Shown in pieces: positions 19,318 through 29,547 of a stretch of DNA of 64,000 bases. The position numbers and the translations under genes were made by a program. This DNA is from Prochlorococcus marinus str. MIT 9515 (GTDB lineage: Bacteria > Cyanobacteriota > Cyanobacteriia > PCC-6307 > Cyanobiaceae): the NCBI RefSeq assembly GCF_000015665.1, contig NC_008817.1, positions 992,001 to 1,056,000 of the forward strand, read 5' to 3'. The notes under the pieces are model-generated. The model was not told the origin of the DNA and did not search any database. It saw nothing but the letters and a program-made list of their open reading frames with translations. Within the stretch, counting starts at the first letter, position 1; every line of letters begins with the position of its first letter.

Positions 19318-20790
19318 TTAGGAAAAAGTATTATTTTTGGTTGTTGGATATTGTATTCTTCTATGTCTAATTCTTTTCCAAACATTCAAAAAAGATTTTT
19401 TTATAAGGAAAATTTCTCCCTTTGATAAATTACTATCTACTAACTGGCCATCTATTTGTCTTGAATTAACTATTTTGGATATTGTTTCTAATGCCTTATG
19501 ATCAGAAGCCTTTATGTCCATTGCCCTTAATGCTGCTTCACAACCATCTGCAAGCATCAATATAGCTGTTTCTTTAGATTGAGGGATCGGACCTTTATAT
19601 CTAAAATCACTTTCCTTAATATTTAGTTTTTTTTCTTCCGCTTTATGAAGAAAATATCCCATTTTTAAAGTTCCTTGATGTTCAGGGATGAAATTAGCTA
19701 TTGGTTTTGGTAATCTATTTTTTCTTGCAAACTTAAGACCTTCATCTACGTGAGCTTGAAGAACCTCCGCACTTTTTAAAGGATCATCTAATTCATCATG
19801 TGGGTTTTTTGATCCATCTTGATTCTCAATAAACCAATTTGGTGCATGTAATTTACCAACATCATGATATAAAGATCCAGTTTTAATTAGATCAATATCT
19901 CCACCTATCATTCTTGTCGCTTCTTCAGCTAAGCCACAAATCAACAAAGTATGTTCGAAAGTTCCTGGGGCTTCAATAGAAAGTCTTCTAATAAGTGGTT
20001 TCTCTTTATCAGCTAATTCCAATAATCTTGCTTTTGTTAACAATCCAAATATTGACTCAAAAATAGGAATAAATAATATAGTAATTAGCATGATTATTGC
20101 CAATAAAAAAGAATCCGAAAATATTTGGCCATTTGAAACAAAAAACTCTTGATTATCTACTAGAGAAGTTTTATCGTTTCCAATAAATAACCATTGAGCA
20201 ATTAAAGCCCCTAGAGGAACAAATATTGATAATTGAAGTAACTGTGCTCGACTTCTTATTTTCCCTCCTAGAACAGAAACAATGCATGCGCAAATTAATG
20301 TTATAAGTAATAAATTACTATTAATTTCTATTACTGAATCAGGCCAGCTTAGACTTGCTATAGAGACCCATGCTAGAGCTGTTATGGTTCCCATTCCTTG
20401 AGAAATGATTAAAGAAGGAGGAACGATAATTGATAAAGGACTAATTCTATATACAAAGAGAGTTTTTATAGCTTGAACAATCAACAAAAGAGAAATAATT
20501 AAGAGGATTTGTCTGGAATTGATAGTTGGATTTTCTTTTCTAGAAATTATTATTAAAAAACCGCAGCTAACTAGAACCTCTAAGAAAGTTAGACCCCAAG
20601 AAAGAACAACTGAACTTTGCAAAAATGGGGCAAGAAGTATTTTATAAGAGGAAATAATGGAAATAACTATACATATTAAAAAAATTATTAACTTATCTAT
20701 TGTTGAAATTTTACTAGGTTCTTTAGTAGGAACCTGACTTCTTTTCCAGTAGTAAATAATCTTTTTTAAAGTAGTTTTAAGGTTATGCAC
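19318..20790 (-). CDS. 7TM-HD phosphohydrolase, PgpH-like (probable c-di-AMP phosphodiesterase)
   Basis: Membrane phosphohydrolase of 490 aa. Seven hydrophobic segments lie between about residues 31 and 250. They are followed by the motif EAPGTFEH and an HD domain with His280, the His309-Asp310 pair in SLYHDVGKLH, and the GGD segment of the family. This order, 7TM then EAPGT then HD, is that of PgpH-type proteins, which hydrolyse c-di-AMP. The large N-terminal extracellular 7TMR-HDED domain of Listeria PgpH is missing; only about 30 cytosolic residues precede the first helix. The substrate is an inference, supported by the diadenylate cyclase gene at 47132-47992. Confidence 0.85.
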   Translation of the reverse strand: MHNLKTTLKKIIYYWKRSQVPTKEPSKISTIDKLIIFLICIVISIISSYKILLAPFLQSSVVLSWGLTFLEVLVSCGFLIIISRKENPTINSRQILLIISLLLIVQAIKTLFVYRISPLSIIVPPSLIISQGMGTITALAWVSIASLSWPDSVIEINSNLLLITLICACIVSVLGGKIRSRAQLLQLSIFVPLGALIAQWLFIGNDKTSLVDNQEFFVSNGQIFSDSFLLAIIMLITILFIPIFESIFGLLTKARLLELADKEKPLIRRLSIEAPGTFEHTLLICGLAEEATRMIGGDIDLIKTGSLYHDVGKLHAPNWFIENQDGSKNPHDELDDPLKSAEVLQAHVDEGLKFARKNRLPKPIANFIPEHQGTLKMGYFLHKAEEKKLNIKESDFRYKGPIPQSKETAILMLADGCEAALRAMDIKASDHKALETISKIVNSRQIDGQLVDSNLSKGEIFLIKKSFLNVWKRIRHRRIQYPTTKNNTFS

Positions 20791-20864
20791 AGAATATGAA
20801 GAAATCTATTTGAATAATTTAAAATTATAGGCATGCTAGGTGTAAAAAGGAGAAGTTTTTCTAA

Positions 20865-21761
20865 ATGTCATTAAAATTGGATGGTAAAAAATTATCTTTA
20901 GAAATTGAAGAAAAATTAAAAAAAGATATTGAATCTAATATAAATTCAACAAAAAGGCCTCCAGGTTTAGCTGTAATAAGAATTGGAGAAGATCCTGCTA
21001 GTGGCGTCTATGTTAAGAATAAAGAAAGAGCATGTGCAAGAGTTGGGATAAAGAGTTTTATTTTTCATTTGAAAGATACTATCGATCAAAAAGAAGTTGA
21101 ACAATTAATAAATAAATTAAATCTTGATAATGATATTGACGGAATGCTACTGCAACTTCCCATACCAGATAAATTTGATGAGCAAAGATTGATAAGTTTA
21201 ATCAATCCAGACAAAGATGTAGATGGATTAAATGAGAAAAATATTGGCAAATTAGTTAAAAATGAACCGGGGATGAGATCTTGTACACCAGCAGGGATAG
21301 TTAATTTATTAAGATCCCAAAATATTACAATTGAAGGAAAAAAAATTGTTGTTGTTGGAAGAAGCCTCTTGGTTGGGAAACCCCTATCTCTAATGTTGTT
21401 AAATCTAAATGGTACGGTAACAATAACTCATTCAAAGACTATAAATTTAAAGAAGATATGTAAGGAAGCGGATATATTAATTGCTGCCGCAGGAAAACCT
21501 AATCTTATAAACTCTAGTTATGTAAAAGATGGTGCTGTAATTATTGATGTGGGAATACATAGATTAACAAGTTCTGATAAAAGCCAAACTAAATTATGTG
21601 GAGATGTATTATTAGAAGATGTAATTCCCAAAGTTTATGCATACACACCGGTTCCTGGAGGTGTTGGACCAATGACGGTAACAATGTTACTAGTAAATAC
21701 TATTTTTAGTTGGCAAAAGCAATTTGTTTTATTATCAAGGCTTAGTGACCTTTTGCCATAA
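20865..21761 (+). CDS. folD: Bifunctional methylenetetrahydrofolate dehydrogenase/cyclohydrolase FolD
   Basis: Interconverts 5,10-methylene-, methenyl- and 10-formyl-THF with NADP, feeding purine and formyl-Met-tRNA synthesis. At 298 aa it is normal length. The active-site region [14 protein letters not shown] contains the conserved Tyr and Lys. [10 protein letters not shown] follows, the NADP loop is [17 protein letters not shown], and the signature [13 protein letters not shown] is near the C-terminus. First gene of a plus-strand run folD-crtE-DUF212 with gaps of 37 and 14 bases. Its promoter should lie in the 74 bases between it and the divergent HD gene. Confidence 0.97.
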   Translation: MSLKLDGKKLSLEIEEKLKKDIESNINSTKRPPGLAVIRIGEDPASGVYVKNKERACARVGIKSFIFHLKDTIDQKEVEQLINKLNLDNDIDGMLLQLPIPDKFDEQRLISLINPDKDVDGLNEKNIGKLVKNEPGMRSCTPAGIVNLLRSQNITIEGKKIVVVGRSLLVGKPLSLMLLNLNGTVTITHSKTINLKKICKEADILIAAAGKPNLINSSYVKDGAVIIDVGIHRLTSSDKSQTKLCGDVLLEDVIPKVYAYTPVPGGVGPMTVTMLLVNTIFSWQKQFVLLSRLSDLLP

Positions 21762-21798
21762 AGTCCACGATGCAGAAAAAATTTACTCAATGTAAAAA

Positions 21799-22701
21799 AT
21801 GACAGAAGTTATCGATAATATTTCAGATTTTGATAAATATCTAAAAGAGACAAAAAAAATCGTAGAAGAAGCTCTTGATTTATCCTTAGGTCCAGAAAAT
21901 CCAGAAATACTTAGGGAATCAATGAGATATTCTCTCTTGGCTGGAGGTAAAAGAATACGTCCAATTTTATGTCTAGCGTCTTGTTCTTTAGCAGGAGGAG
22001 AACCATCTCTAGCTGTCCCTACAGCAGTGGCAATAGAAATGATTCATACCATGTCATTAATACATGATGATTTACCCGCTATGGACAATGATGACTTAAG
22101 AAGAGGAAGACCTACAAATCATAAAGTTTATGGAGATGCAATAGCTATACTTGCTGGAGATGCATTATTAACGAGAGCATTTGAAATGGTCTCATTAAGA
22201 AGCCCTGGTGTTGATCCAAATAGATTATTAAATGTAATTGGAGAACTTTCCCTTGTAGCAGGAGCGCCTGGACTTGTTGGAGGTCAAGTTGTTGATCTGG
22301 AATGTGAAGGAAAAGAAGTTGACTTAGAAACCCTCGAGTATATTCATCTTCATAAGACGGGTGCCTTACTAAAAGCTTGCGTGAGAACTGGTGCGATGAT
22401 TGCAGGAGCTAATGATGAATTATTAAAAGCTCTAACCACATATGCAGAGGGAATAGGTTTGGCATTCCAAATAATAGATGACATACTTGATTTAACTTCA
22501 AGTAGTGAGAAACTCGGTAAAACAGCGGGTAAAGATCTTTTAGCAGATAAAACTACCTATCCAAAGTTACTTGGAATGGAAGAATCAAAGAAGAGAGCTT
22601 TTGATTTGGTTGATAAAGCAAAAAAAGCAATTGAGCCTTGGGGTTTAGATGCACAATATTTAATCTCCTTAGCTGATTTCATTACAAATAGAGATAGGTA
22701 A
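21799..22701 (+). CDS. crtE: Geranylgeranyl diphosphate synthase
   Basis: Chain-elongating prenyltransferase that makes the C20 precursor for carotenoids and the phytyl tail of chlorophyll. At 300 aa it is the usual length. The first aspartate-rich motif is D90-D91 through D96 ([11 protein letters not shown]), typical of the bacterial GGPP/FPP type. The second is D227-D228 and D231 (QIIDDILD). GGKRIRP at 49-55 binds the diphosphate. The small residues before the first motif fit a C20 product, but C15 cannot be excluded by eye. Confidence 0.93.
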   Translation: MTEVIDNISDFDKYLKETKKIVEEALDLSLGPENPEILRESMRYSLLAGGKRIRPILCLASCSLAGGEPSLAVPTAVAIEMIHTMSLIHDDLPAMDNDDLRRGRPTNHKVYGDAIAILAGDALLTRAFEMVSLRSPGVDPNRLLNVIGELSLVAGAPGLVGGQVVDLECEGKEVDLETLEYIHLHKTGALLKACVRTGAMIAGANDELLKALTTYAEGIGLAFQIIDDILDLTSSSEKLGKTAGKDLLADKTTYPKLLGMEESKKRAFDLVDKAKKAIEPWGLDAQYLISLADFITNRDR

Positions 22702-22715
22702 AAAGTATTAAATTT

Positions 22716-23195
22716 ATGTCAGAATTTTTAGCTTTCTTAGATAATTCAGTTCTTTTCTGGAGTTTAATATCTTGTTTATTAGCTCAATTCTTTAAAATTA
22801 TTTTTAATTTCTTTGCAACGGGAAAGTTTAGATTTGGAATCATGTTCGAAACTGGTGGGATGCCATCGAGTCATTCTGCTCTAATAACTGGAGCAACTTC
22901 AGGAATAGGTCTTCAATTAGGATTTGATAGCCCAATATTTGCATTGGCGATTGCAATTTCACTAATTGTTATGTATGACGCTAGTGGGGTTAGAAAATCA
23001 GCTGGAATTCAAGCTGCTGAAATTAATAAACTATCAAAAATACTAGATCCTAAATCGCAAGTTGATTTAAAAGAAGCTCTTGGTCATACAAAATCTGAAG
23101 TCATTGTAGGCAGTCTTCTAGGCCCACTAATTACATTACCAGGAATAGTATATATAGGTTCTCCTCTCCATATATTAGATTTGATAATAAATTAG
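22716..23195 (+). CDS. DUF212 / divergent PAP2 family membrane protein
   Basis: Membrane protein of 159 aa with about four hydrophobic segments. The motif ETGGMPSSHSALITGA (around 45-60) is the hallmark of the DUF212 (acid phosphatase/vanadium haloperoxidase-related) family, along with YDASGVRKSAGIQA and LKEALGHTKSEVIVG. Members resemble PAP2 phosphatases, but the reaction is unknown. It follows crtE by 14 bases, so a role with prenyl diphosphates or lipid phosphates is a reasonable guess, not a finding. Its stop overlaps that of the convergent cobyrinate synthase by 4 bases. Confidence 0.87.
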   Translation: MSEFLAFLDNSVLFWSLISCLLAQFFKIIFNFFATGKFRFGIMFETGGMPSSHSALITGATSGIGLQLGFDSPIFALAIAISLIVMYDASGVRKSAGIQAAEINKLSKILDPKSQVDLKEALGHTKSEVIVGSLLGPLITLPGIVYIGSPLHILDLIIN

Positions 23196-24583
23196 GAATT
23201 CCTAGAATAATCATTTTGTGTAGCTTCTAGAAAGTTTCTTGCAGCTTCTGGGCAACTTGGTAAATGTAGGTGTATCCAACTTGCGTGTAATTTTTTATCT
23301 GACCAACCTTCATTTTTAAATTCAGTCTCCCACGATTTTATTTCCCATGGTGAAGTGAATTTGTTCTTATGCTTTGTTTTCTTTAAATCTACTTCTGATG
23401 AATAACTTTCAATTTCCCAATAATGAAATTCATGTCCTCTAATTGATTGATTTTTTTTAATAATTGGGGAATCTTTTAAACCTTTTATATATCTATACCC
23501 TACAGATAAATTACTTTTTTTTGATTTAAAAGGTAGTATTCCGCTCATTTTATGATTGTCACCATTTTCATCTTTTATAAAATCTCCTAAAATCATCATC
23601 CCACCACACTCTGCATAAATAAATCCTTTTTTTCGGAATTCCCTTAATGAATTTAAGCTTTTATCAGAATCACTTATGTGACTTGCATATTTTTCTGGAA
23701 AGCCTCCAGGAATAATTAAAGATGAAGCTTCCTGTGGAATTTCTTCATTATTATATATGCTCCATGAAAGTAGAGGTATTCCCATTTCATGAAGAAACTC
23801 CTTCGTTTCAGTGTATTGGAAATGAAAGATTCTATCTTCAGCTATTGCGATAGGTTTGTTTTTATCTATATTAAAATTTTTACCAAAAGATGTATTAAAT
23901 ATTTTTTCTGAAGGAGCTTTCAGAAATTTGATTAGAGAAAATACATCAAGGTTTTCTTGAGCGAAACTTGCAAAATAGTCAACATCAATTTTTCTAGCAT
24001 CATCAAATGGAGAAACTAAACCTAAATTTGCTTTTCTAACAGTTATTTTTGAATCTGAGGGTAAAAATCCAAGAATTTCTATATCTTCATTTTTAAAAAC
24101 TTCTCTAATTAAACTTTTATGTCTATCTGAATTGACGTTATTGAATATAATTCCTTTTATCGATAATCCTTTATCAAAATCTCTGAAACCTCTTAGGGTT
24201 GGTAAAAGAGAGGCCACTTGACCTCTTGCATTAACAATAAAAATTATTGGAGTATCAAGAAGCTTAGCAACATTTGCAGTACTTGAATATGAAGTCGCCC
24301 CTAACCCATCAAAAAGCCCCATTGCTCCTTCAATTAATGAAAATTCATATTTCATAGAATGCTTTAAGAAATTATTTCTAACCCATTCTTCACCGCTTAA
24401 AAAAATATCTAAATTCCTACAAATAGGTTGGCCAATTGAACTCATTTGTTGTTGATCAAGATAATCTGGCCCGATTTTAAAAGTTTGTATTTCTATACCT
24501 TTTGAAAAAGCCCAACAAGAAATTAACAGCGATAAAGTAGTTTTTCCACTATCAGTTGAAGGAGAAGATATTACACAAGACAT
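23192..24583 (-). CDS. cobB: Cobyrinic acid a,c-diamide synthase (CobB/CbiA)
   Basis: ATP- and glutamine-dependent amidation of the a and c side chains of cobyrinate in the corrin pathway. I start it at the ATG at 24583 (463 aa). The frame is open further upstream, but those residues lie over opcA and have no family match, whereas MSCVISSPSTDSGKTT begins exactly with the N-terminal P-loop-like motif. The C-terminal glutaminase has the nucleophile Cys326 in YAECGGMMILG and a HASWIHLHLPS end. It lies 10 bases after opcA. Prochlorococcus is known to make pseudocobalamin, consistent with this gene. Confidence 0.93.
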   Translation of the reverse strand: MSCVISSPSTDSGKTTLSLLISCWAFSKGIEIQTFKIGPDYLDQQQMSSIGQPICRNLDIFLSGEEWVRNNFLKHSMKYEFSLIEGAMGLFDGLGATSYSSTANVAKLLDTPIIFIVNARGQVASLLPTLRGFRDFDKGLSIKGIIFNNVNSDRHKSLIREVFKNEDIEILGFLPSDSKITVRKANLGLVSPFDDARKIDVDYFASFAQENLDVFSLIKFLKAPSEKIFNTSFGKNFNIDKNKPIAIAEDRIFHFQYTETKEFLHEMGIPLLSWSIYNNEEIPQEASSLIIPGGFPEKYASHISDSDKSLNSLREFRKKGFIYAECGGMMILGDFIKDENGDNHKMSGILPFKSKKSNLSVGYRYIKGLKDSPIIKKNQSIRGHEFHYWEIESYSSEVDLKKTKHKNKFTSPWEIKSWETEFKNEGWSDKKLHASWIHLHLPSCPEAARNFLEATQNDYSRNS

Positions 24584-24593
24584 TAAATTACTT

Positions 24594-25895
24594 TTATTTA
24601 CAAAGACTATTAAATATTTGAACTGCAACCTTAATAGCATTTTCAAAAAGTGGGCTAGTATTTCCTCTACTACTCCCCAATAACTTACTAACATCAAATT
24701 CTGATGAAGAAAAATCATTTGGGACAACTTGTTCTATTAATTGCATATCAGCCATACCTCCGGCTTCAAGTCTCATACATTCAACAGATTCACATCCAAG
24801 AATTACACAAGTATTATTTTTTTGAACCTCACTAATTTTGGAAATCAACCTTAATCCAATGACTTGTCCCGAATGAATACTTGGATTACCTAAAGGTAAA
24901 GGGTTTATACATGTTGAAATTTTCTCACCATTGTCTCTTTTGAATTCTATTTTTATTAATCCTCCATGTTTATCTATTTTTGAAAATACCCATTCTAATT
25001 TGTCACTAATCCATGATATTAAAAATAACGCTTGAAGCAAATTACCTTCTGCAATATCTATGTCAATATCCGAAATATGATCTAATATAGGTCTCCTCGA
25101 TGGAGGATCAAAAATCATTGCTAATGATTCACGCCAACTTTTAAGTCTTAACCAATTTAAATCATTAATAGCTTTATTTGACCTTATTGATTGATCAAGA
25201 ATCTTTAAGCATCTATTAGGCGAGCCATTTGCAGTATCAACAATTAACCTTATACCATAGTCTGTAAAATAATTAAAAATTTCTGGGGATTCATCTAGGC
25301 TTCCATTCCACCATAACCAAGTAGGTAATTCTTTTATGGATAGTTCATCAATAATTTTCAATCCTTTCTTTTTTATAGAATTAGAATCCCCCCTTATAAC
25401 AACCAAGTCACCACAAATAGGTTGATTTATAGCGTTATCACTTAGTGGGCAATAGGCAGATACAAAAGTTTTAATCTCTGATTCTTTATTAAAAGTTGGT
25501 GCTAGGGTAATTAATCTTCTAGGATTTAGAGTACTTATTGAGGATTCAAAGAATTGCCCTCTCAGGTCTTCATAATCATTATTTAAAGAATTATCCTTCA
25601 ACGAAGTTAATAACTCTTCGCTTTTAATCGAAGTCGTATGAGGCAACCTTTTATCAACGATAACTTTCTTAGCAACTTTTATAATCTCTGGACTTAAAGT
25701 ACCAGTGATTGGTCCATTTATTAAGCCTGATTGAACTAAGCATTGTTCAAGCCACGCAGGCTGCCAGACCATCAAAGTAAAAGTATTGGCTCCAGAATTA
25801 TCTTCATCTTCAGAAATCCATAATTGATTTAAGTAATTAGATATTTCTTGAGGAGGAAGTTCTAGTGGGGTTTGAAGTGTTAATTGTGGTTTCAT
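24594..25895 (-). CDS. opcA: Glucose-6-phosphate dehydrogenase assembly protein OpcA
   Basis: Cyanobacterial activator of G6PDH. It promotes the active oligomer and transmits thioredoxin redox control. At 433 aa it has the normal length. The N-terminal LQTPLELPPQEISNYLNQLW and the middle region SWRESLAMIFDPPSRRPILD are family features, as is the C-terminal cysteine region with ILGCESVECMRLEAGGMADM. It lies 7 bases after zwf, so the two are surely one transcript. The thioredoxin gene at 9678-10001 encodes a plausible redox partner. Confidence 0.94.
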   Translation of the reverse strand: MKPQLTLQTPLELPPQEISNYLNQLWISEDEDNSGANTFTLMVWQPAWLEQCLVQSGLINGPITGTLSPEIIKVAKKVIVDKRLPHTTSIKSEELLTSLKDNSLNNDYEDLRGQFFESSISTLNPRRLITLAPTFNKESEIKTFVSAYCPLSDNAINQPICGDLVVIRGDSNSIKKKGLKIIDELSIKELPTWLWWNGSLDESPEIFNYFTDYGIRLIVDTANGSPNRCLKILDQSIRSNKAINDLNWLRLKSWRESLAMIFDPPSRRPILDHISDIDIDIAEGNLLQALFLISWISDKLEWVFSKIDKHGGLIKIEFKRDNGEKISTCINPLPLGNPSIHSGQVIGLRLISKISEVQKNNTCVILGCESVECMRLEAGGMADMQLIEQVVPNDFSSSEFDVSKLLGSSRGNTSPLFENAIKVAVQIFNSLCK

Positions 25896-25902
25896 TATAA
25901 GG

Positions 25903-27426
25903 TTAGGGTCTGCGCCAGAAAATATTATCTTTAGAAAGTAATTGATCTGATTCAGGAGGCCCCCAAGTCATTGATTCGTATTTGTGAATAGGTAACTTCC
26001 AAGGAGCATTCTCCATTAACTCTATTAGTGGTGTATAAAGTTTCCAAGCAGCTTCTACCTCATCACTTCTTGTGAATAATGTTGGATCAGAAAGCATAGC
26101 ATCAGCCAACAATCTTACATAACCTTCATCAGAAGGTTCTCCAAAAGATTCATCGTAAGAAAATTCCATCTCAACTGGTCTTGATTTCATCCCTGAACCG
26201 GGTGATTTGACTTCAAATTTAAAAGTAGCTCCTTCATTTGGCTGAATTCTAAGAATAAGCTGATTTGGAGATGGATTAATTATTGTTGATTCAAACAAGT
26301 GTACAGGAACATCTTTAAATGTTAATACAATCTCCCCAAGTCTTTTAGGTAGCCTTTTACCTGTTCTTAAGTAAAAAGGAACTCCTTGCCAACGCCAATT
26401 ATCAATAAAAACTTTTGTGGCGATATAAGTTTCTGTTGTACTATTTAAATCCACTCCATTCTCGTCCCTGTAACCTTTAAGTCTTTTTAGACTATTTCCT
26501 CCTTTTGCATACTGCCCTCTTATACAGCAATTCCATGGTTGATTCTCATCAGCAAGTTTTGACGCTTGAAGAACTTTCGCTTTTTCATTCCTTATTGCCT
26601 CAGGTTCGAATTTACCTGGTGGCTCCATTGCAGTAACAGCAAGCATTTGAGTTAAATGATTTTGGAGCATATCTCTTAAAGCCCCAGAGCTTTCATAATA
26701 GCCAGCTCTATCTTCAACCCCAACTGTCTCTGATGATGTTATTTGAATACTTGAAATATAATTTCTATTCCATATGGGTTCAAAAATAGTATTAGCAAAG
26801 CGCATAACAAGTATGTTCTGAACAGTCTCTTTTCCTAAATAATGATCTATACGATATATCTGACTTTCATCTGCACAACTTTGAACAATTTTATTCAGTT
26901 TTTTTGCACTTGAATAATCTCTTCCAAAAGGTTTTTCAATAACGATTCGACTTTTCTTAGGGTCTTCCAATAATCCAGCAGACTTAAGGGCTTTACAGCC
27001 ACTTCCGTAGAAGTTTGGAGATACTGATAAGTAGAAGGTCTTGTTTCCATGAGTAGCCTGTGATTTATCAATTTCATTTAATCTTTTGGAGAGCCTTACA
27101 ACATGCTCACTTTGTTGTAGATCAACTGGCTCATAGAAAAGATAATTAGAAAAAAGTTCCCATTCTTTTTCATTACCAGTTATTTGATCACCCAATTTAG
27201 CTTTCATTTTCTCCTTAAACTCTTGATCAGTCCAAGTTCTTCTAGCACAACCAACTATGGCAAATTCACTTGGTATTCTTCTTTGTAAATACAGTTCAAA
27301 TAAAGCAGGTATAAGTTTCCTATGAGTAAGATCTCCACTAGCACCAAAGATTATTAGACATTGTGGAGATATCACTCTTTCTTGACGTAATCCTAATCTA
27401 AGAGGATTACTTATAGTTTTTAGCAT
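25903..27426 (-). CDS. zwf: Glucose-6-phosphate 1-dehydrogenase
   Basis: First enzyme of the oxidative pentose phosphate pathway, giving NADPH at night. At 507 aa it is full length. The NADP fingerprint GASGDLTHRK is near residues 29-38, the substrate motif RIDHYLGKETVQN is present, and KRLPKRLGEI lies further on. A 111-base gap to petH upstream contains a 14-base perfect palindrome (27465-27478). The operon zwf-opcA(-cobB) lies directly downstream of petH, so enzymes that make NADPH by light and by sugar oxidation are side by side. Confidence 0.97.
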   Translation of the reverse strand: MLKTISNPLRLGLRQERVISPQCLIIFGASGDLTHRKLIPALFELYLQRRIPSEFAIVGCARRTWTDQEFKEKMKAKLGDQITGNEKEWELFSNYLFYEPVDLQQSEHVVRLSKRLNEIDKSQATHGNKTFYLSVSPNFYGSGCKALKSAGLLEDPKKSRIVIEKPFGRDYSSAKKLNKIVQSCADESQIYRIDHYLGKETVQNILVMRFANTIFEPIWNRNYISSIQITSSETVGVEDRAGYYESSGALRDMLQNHLTQMLAVTAMEPPGKFEPEAIRNEKAKVLQASKLADENQPWNCCIRGQYAKGGNSLKRLKGYRDENGVDLNSTTETYIATKVFIDNWRWQGVPFYLRTGKRLPKRLGEIVLTFKDVPVHLFESTIINPSPNQLILRIQPNEGATFKFEVKSPGSGMKSRPVEMEFSYDESFGEPSDEGYVRLLADAMLSDPTLFTRSDEVEAAWKLYTPLIELMENAPWKLPIHKYESMTWGPPESDQLLSKDNIFWRRP

Positions 27427-27464
27427 ATTTTTATTAGTCTTATATAAATAAAATCGTCTTTTTT

Positions 27465-27478
27465 TAGCTAATTAGCTA
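27465..27478. promoter_or_regulatory. 14-base perfect palindrome upstream of zwf
   Basis: TAGCTAATTAGCTA is a perfect inverted repeat 39 bases before the zwf ATG, in the gap between petH and zwf. The spacing suits an operator or promoter element. It does not match the NtcA consensus GTAN8TAC. In such AT-rich DNA a chance palindrome is possible. Confidence 0.3.
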
Positions 27479-27537
27479 CATTTTGTGTCTAAACCAAAAA
27501 AGTCTTGAAATTATAATTTAAAACCTTTTAAGAAAAA

Positions 27538-28716
<1,179 letters not shown>

Positions 28717-28873
28717 TTATCAATTTGTATCCTAATTTGTACTTGTTTTATAAAAATGGTTACGTTTTGAGATCGGAATATATACATATAATTTTGTTTT
28801 TTTATCTTTTTTTATTTGTTTTATCGGTATAGTTACTCAGGAATAATTTTTTATTTAATTAAAAAATTCATCT

Positions 28874-29413
28874 ATGAATAATTCTCAGGGATCAGTTAAT
28901 CATTATCAAAATAATGATTACAGAACAATTGAGCAAACCATGGAAAAGTTTGATGGCGGAACGAGGAGGCTTGCTGCACAGTTGACAACTTCTGCCACTT
29001 TCGACTCTCTATGGAACGTTCTAACTGATTATGATCGCCTAAACCTATATATTCCAAATCTTTTATCAAGTAAAAAAATTTATAAAAATAATAATAATGT
29101 TCATCTTAAACAAGTTGGTGCTCAAGATTTTCTGGGGATGAAATTTTCTGCAGAAGTTACTATTGATTTATTCGAAGAGAAAGAACTTGGTTTATTAAAA
29201 TTTAGTCTGATTAAAGGCGATTTTAGGAAATTTGAAGGAAGCTGGAAAATTCAAAAGATAAAAGACACCTCAAAAAACTCGTTGATATATGATCTCACTG
29301 TGCAGGGATGCCAATGGATGCCTATTGGGATGATAGAAAAAAGGTTAAAAAAAGATCTCTCTGAAAATTTGATTGCAGTAGATAAGCAAGCAAAATATTC
29401 AATTAATAATTAA
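28874..29413 (+). CDS. SRPBCC (START-like) family protein
   Basis: Soluble protein of 179 aa with the helix-grip fold pattern of the polyketide cyclase/dehydrase (Coq10-like) branch. The pattern includes GGTRRLAAQLTTSATFDSLW, then NVLTDYDRLNLYIPNLLSSK, and a C-terminal amphipathic helix. Cyanobacteria and plastids carry several such proteins, thought to bind lipids or pigments in a hydrophobic cavity. The ligand is unknown. Divergent from petH with 181 AT-rich bases between. tRNA-Glu follows on the other strand. Confidence 0.8.
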   Translation: MNNSQGSVNHYQNNDYRTIEQTMEKFDGGTRRLAAQLTTSATFDSLWNVLTDYDRLNLYIPNLLSSKKIYKNNNNVHLKQVGAQDFLGMKFSAEVTIDLFEEKELGLLKFSLIKGDFRKFEGSWKIQKIKDTSKNSLIYDLTVQGCQWMPIGMIEKRLKKDLSENLIAVDKQAKYSINN

Positions 29414-29433
29414 AATCCTAAAAAATTAATTAA

Positions 29434-29506
29434 TAGCCCCAAGGGGATTCGAACCCCTGTCGCCTCCGTGAAAGGGAGGTGTCCTAGGCCTCTAGACGAT
29501 GGGGCC
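29434..29506 (-). tRNA. trnE: tRNA-Glu (anticodon TTC)
   Basis: A complete cloverleaf can be drawn on the minus strand. The acceptor GGCCCCA pairs with TGGGGCT (G1-T72 wobble, common in cyanobacterial and plastid tRNA-Glu). The D-arm is GTCT/GGAC, and the anticodon stem CCTCC/GGAGG encloses CTTTCAC with TTC. The T-arm is AGGGG/CCCCT with loop TTCGAAT, and the discriminator is A73. It is 73 nt without encoded CCA. It serves protein synthesis, and in cyanobacteria charged tRNA-Glu is also the substrate of glutamyl-tRNA reductase for chlorophyll and heme. Pair 53-61 is G-C. Confidence 0.97.
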
Positions 29507-29547
29507 AAGGAAATAGCTGTATAGCTTATAAAAAATTAGGAGTAAAG

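Noticed and set aside
24584-24727. Longer cobB frame that would overlap opcA by more than 130 bases
   Set aside because: The extra residues have no family match and are the antiphase shadow of opcA. The ATG at 24583 starts directly at the conserved N-terminal motif.
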